Origin: Magnaporthiopsis rhizophila
Taxonomy: Eukaryota; Ascomycota; Sordariomycetes; Magnaporthales; Magnaporthaceae
DNA length: 64,000 nt
Direction: 5' to 3'
NCBI GenBank assembly: GCA_003049465.1
Contig: PYSS01000043.1
Span: 62,001 to 126,000, forward strand
Both the position numbers and the translations under genes were made by a program. This document shows positions 61,173-64,000 of the stretch, in pieces. How positions within the stretch are numbered: the stretch's first letter is position 1; each line of letters begins with the position of its first letter. The notes under the pieces were generated by a model that ran no database searches, was not told the DNA's origin, and saw nothing but the letters and a program-made list of their open reading frames with translations.

Positions 61173-62286
61173 TCATTCCTCCATAGCATCTCCGCCGTGG
61201 ATGCCTGCTGGTAACCTCCCCTCATTCAGCTCCTTTTCGAGTCTCAGGATCTCGTCCAGGCTCGTTGCCTTCTTGATTTTCTCCTGCAGCTTCTTGCGCT
61301 CCTCTTCCGTCAATTTGACCCGGGACAGCTTGGACGTCGGCGCGGCCGAGTCGGCCTTGTGACTTGTTGCCGCGGCGCCCGTCTTGGACTTGGTGCCCTT
61401 GATCTGCGTGCCGAGGATCATCGAAAGTTAGTAGATGATGATATGGCCTAGGCTCGTGAGTTCTAAGGGTTGTAGATGGCGCCGTACCTTTATAGCCAGC
61501 TCCGTTGGCTCTTCAGCCGTCCCAAACAGTGACGTAGCACGTTCCCGCTCTGCCAGCTTGACCTTTTGGTAGTCGAGGAACCTCACACTGGGACATCTCC
61601 ACAGGACCCAGTAGCGGTAGTTCTATACGAAGACGGGTCCCAAAGCACTCGAGTTAGATCCGCAGCTTGTGTTCAAGTGTGGGCGTCATGCGGCCGCCCA
61701 AGAAGCACGCGGTAGACAGTCCAACGCACCTCCTTCTTGGTGACAGGGTTGTCAATCAGGACCAGATGCGTCAGGCGCTTGAAGCCGGAGAGGGGGTCGA
61801 GGTCTGGGAGCTCGGCAATGCTGTTGGAAGCCAGCACCAGGTTGGTGAGGTTCGGGATGGCATTGGCAAGCGAGGGCTGGATGCTGGTGACGCGATTCCG
61901 GGCGAGCAGCAACGTCCGGATGCGGGGGGACAGCGGGAAGTTGCCCAGCGTCGCGATGTCGTTGTCGGTGAAGTCTATGGCATCTTGCGGCTGTCGACGG
62001 GCCGGCCAGTCAGTCGCGAGGGGTCCCCAACGCGGAGGAAAAGCGAGACCCAAAGCAAAGAGTACTGACACCAGCAACACCCAGATTCTCAATGGCCGGG
62101 ATTCGGTGTCCTACAAGGTGGGCGGTTCCCCCAGGAGAAAGAGTGGGATTGATATCAATTCTGCTCCACGGTCAAAGTGTAGTATCTGCCCTTTTCGCGC
62201 GACATACCTCGAAGGTCGAGCTCTCGCTCCTTCAGAGGGTTGATGTAGGAGAGAGAGTTGTTGATCAGGTCGGCGGTCAACCTCAT
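61173..62286 (-). CDS. U2 small nuclear ribonucleoprotein A' (Lea1-like)
   Basis: Leucine-rich-repeat spliceosome protein that with U2 B'' binds U2 snRNA. Exons 62286-62208, 62110-62070, 61990-61730, 61622-61488 and 61403-61173 total 249 codons (248 aa). It starts MRLTADLINNSLSYINPLKE, typical of the family. It continues IPAIENLGVAGPQDAIDFTD, LRR units (IRTLLLARNRVTSI, LTNLVLASNSIAEL, LTHLVLIDNPVTKK), the LRR cap NYRYWVLWRCPSVRFLDYQK, and a charged coiled-coil-like tail (LTEEERKKLQEKIKKA). Housekeeping; it probably marks the right-hand edge of the biosynthetic locus. Confidence 0.93.
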
Positions 62287-62842
62287 GGCGGCGGTCGTGT
62301 GGCGTGTACTGCTTTACCTTGGTCTGCAGCTATCGATTGGTCGATCGGCCCGGTCGTTTGCCAGGTCGTGAGCGTCGGAGGCTCTAGACGGGGGGATCCA
62401 GGCAAAACGGTCGCGTCGCGAGGCTGGCGCGTGGTGCAGAAATTCCACCGTCGTTTGCTTTGCAAGGCTGCTGCTTGTGGTGGGTGGGTGGGTGGGGGTG
62501 GGGTGTTACTGTGCGGGGCGACAGGTGCGTGCCCCTGTCGGCACGCTAACTGCTTGCAAGTTCGCTCGAGCATCCAATATCCATCCAAGAACCCAAGACG
62601 AAGTGAGGAATAAAAATACACGGACAGTTGAGCTCCCATCTTATTCGAAGGTACTTGCAGAATAAGCAATTCCTCTATAAATACCGCGCCGCGATATAGG
62701 CCTAGATGTCTATCCGAAGGGTATCGATGTAAACAAATATACCAGCCCAGGAGTAACCCTGCCACAACAACCAACGTTCTACAGGAGGGATATAGGAAAT
62801 ATCTGGAAAGAATAGGTAGCTCCAAGACCAGGCGGCTTGGCT
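62287..62842. promoter_or_regulatory. Promoter of U2 A' and 3' UTR of the TMEM42-like gene
   Basis: No gene seen. Contains a short GGGT repeat tract near 62483-62508. Confidence 0.5.
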
Positions 62843-63976
62843 TCACCTTTGATGAACCCGGTTCAGATCCCCAAGCTGAAGGACGTCTTCCTCATCGTCG
62901 TCCTTCTCTACCGGTGTCACCGTACCGTCAACCTGTGGGATCGCCTCGTAGTCGCTACGACCGCTCTCAGCCTCAGATATGGCATCGGCTTCGGCATCGT
63001 CGTGGGCTGCACCTCCACCAGCGGACCCCTCGTCCTTGCGGCCGATGATGACGTTCCCTGCCACCAGCATCGAGGCACCGAGCCACCACAGTGGTGGCAG
63101 GGACTCAGAGAAGATGATGAGTCCGAGCAGAGCTGTCAGGACAAAGTTTGACGACGTATTCATGATTGACACCTGCGTCGTCGAGTGGCCGCGGGAGAGG
63201 GCCTGGGTGAAGAGTGTCCACATCTGGAAGCCGGGAGATATCAGTATCTAGAGTGTCATGTGCGGGTCACACGTGTAGTCGTGCAGGGCGACAACGCGGA
63301 GAGCACAGAAGCGTTATGCTCTTTCTTGGCAGGAGCACAGGATGTAAGTGAAGCAGGGCGGAGTTCCCCAATTGGAAAGTATCTTACCACGCCATTGAAT
63401 GCAAGATTTAGCCCGAAAAAGGTCTGGCGCATAAATGTGTGTCTTGTTAGAATTCGCTGCACCTTATCGTTCTTCGATTCCAAAATCCACCCGAATCGAG
63501 GTTCACGACAGCGATGACCAGTCAGGGGAAAAGATACAGTTACTTACAGCGCGCACGATGAGTTCGACAGCTCCCTCGGCTCTCGACAGTCCCAGAAAAC
63601 CGGCCATATGATGTGATAAGCTCGTGGTGAGGTCGTTGGTCGTTCTGCCACCGATGAGAGAGTCATGAGCCCAACCCACGATAAAATGCTGCCCAGGAGC
63701 ACAGGTTTGCATAAACAGACCAAGAAAAGCATCTTCATGGCGATGTGTCCTGAGCGGAAAAGTCGGATTGAGGGGAAGGGGGCGAACTCACAGCTTGGCC
63801 ATAACACCGTTCAGCGCAGCGCAAGTGCCGCTGGCGATGGCGTAGACGATCCATTGGTTCCTTTGGCTCCAGGCCAGGGGACTAGTGGCCGCCGTCGCCG
63901 AATCCAAATCGTGTGAGGTCTCTCGGTCCGCTTCATCGAGAAGTGGGCTGCGTTCGGATGCCGACGATGGATCCAT
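62843..63976 (-). CDS. TMEM42/EamA-like small multi-pass membrane protein
   Basis: Drug/metabolite-transporter-superfamily protein of unknown substrate. Exons 63976-63792, 63644-63548, 63423-63388 (only 36 nt) and 63223-62843 give 232 aa. The hydrophilic N-terminus is followed by WIVYAIASGTCAALNGVMAK, a short loop, TFFGLNLAFNGV from the microexon, MWTLFTQAL, NTSSNFVLTALLGLIIF, LPPLWWLGASMLVAGNVIIG, and an acidic tail (VEKDDDEEDV). The motif order (GTCAALNG... MWTLF... NTxSNF... WWLG) is that of TMEM42 homologues. The 36-nt exon keeps phase and supplies the residues between the second helix and MWTLF. Confidence 0.88.
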
Positions 63977-64000
63977 CTTGCTTTTCTGGTTGCGGCGCCG

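Overview
The window is nuclear DNA of a filamentous ascomycete (Pezizomycotina, probably a sordariomycete). The evidence is GC-rich coding DNA, short GT-AG introns of 60-165 nt, a head-to-head class V/class VII chitin synthase pair, a fungal PKS-NRPS megasynthase, Zn2Cys6 regulation, and an AT-rich transposon block that looks mutated by RIP (repeat-induced point mutation).

Layout. (1) 1-12805: a class VII chitin synthase (minus, cut by the left edge) and a class V myosin-chitin synthase (plus), divergent across 3.5 kb. (2) 13.4-18.2 kb: two broken genes, the remains of a highly reducing PKS that had its own enoylreductase domain, and a rhodopsin/SAT4-type membrane protein with two frameshifts. 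(3) 20.1-36.1 kb: a five-exon PKS-NRPS hybrid (minus, 4245 aa: KS-AT-DH-MT-KR-ACP-C-A-T-R, no ER domain) divergent from a six-exon cytochrome P450 (521 aa). (4) 36.8-48.7 kb: an AT-rich transposon island. A complete Ty3/gypsy element (38059-45487, 492-bp LTRs, 5-bp target duplication GTATA) sits inside an older, related element on the opposite strand. Next to it is a 2.4-kb structure with inverted arms of about 760 bp and a small GC-rich core. (5) 50.4-60.9 kb: a stand-alone enoylreductase of the trans-ER type, a 14-TM DHA2 efflux transporter, an AflR-like Zn2Cys6 regulator and a second medium-chain reductase. (6) 61.2-64 kb: U2 snRNP A' (LEA1 type) and a TMEM42/EamA-like membrane protein, which look like housekeeping flank.

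Interpretation. The megasynthase lacks an ER domain, and a separate trans-ER lies beyond the transposon island. The simplest reading is one PKS-NRPS gene cluster (megasynthase, P450, trans-ER, exporter, regulator, perhaps the second reductase) split by a 12-14 kb block of dead retrotransposons. The product cannot be named from sequence. The terminal domain keeps reductase residues, so reductive release is the favoured inference. No hydrolase or cyclase gene is visible here.

Exon boundaries were worked out by hand from reading frame, splice consensus and protein continuity. All multi-exon models sum to whole codons. No alignment or search was run.
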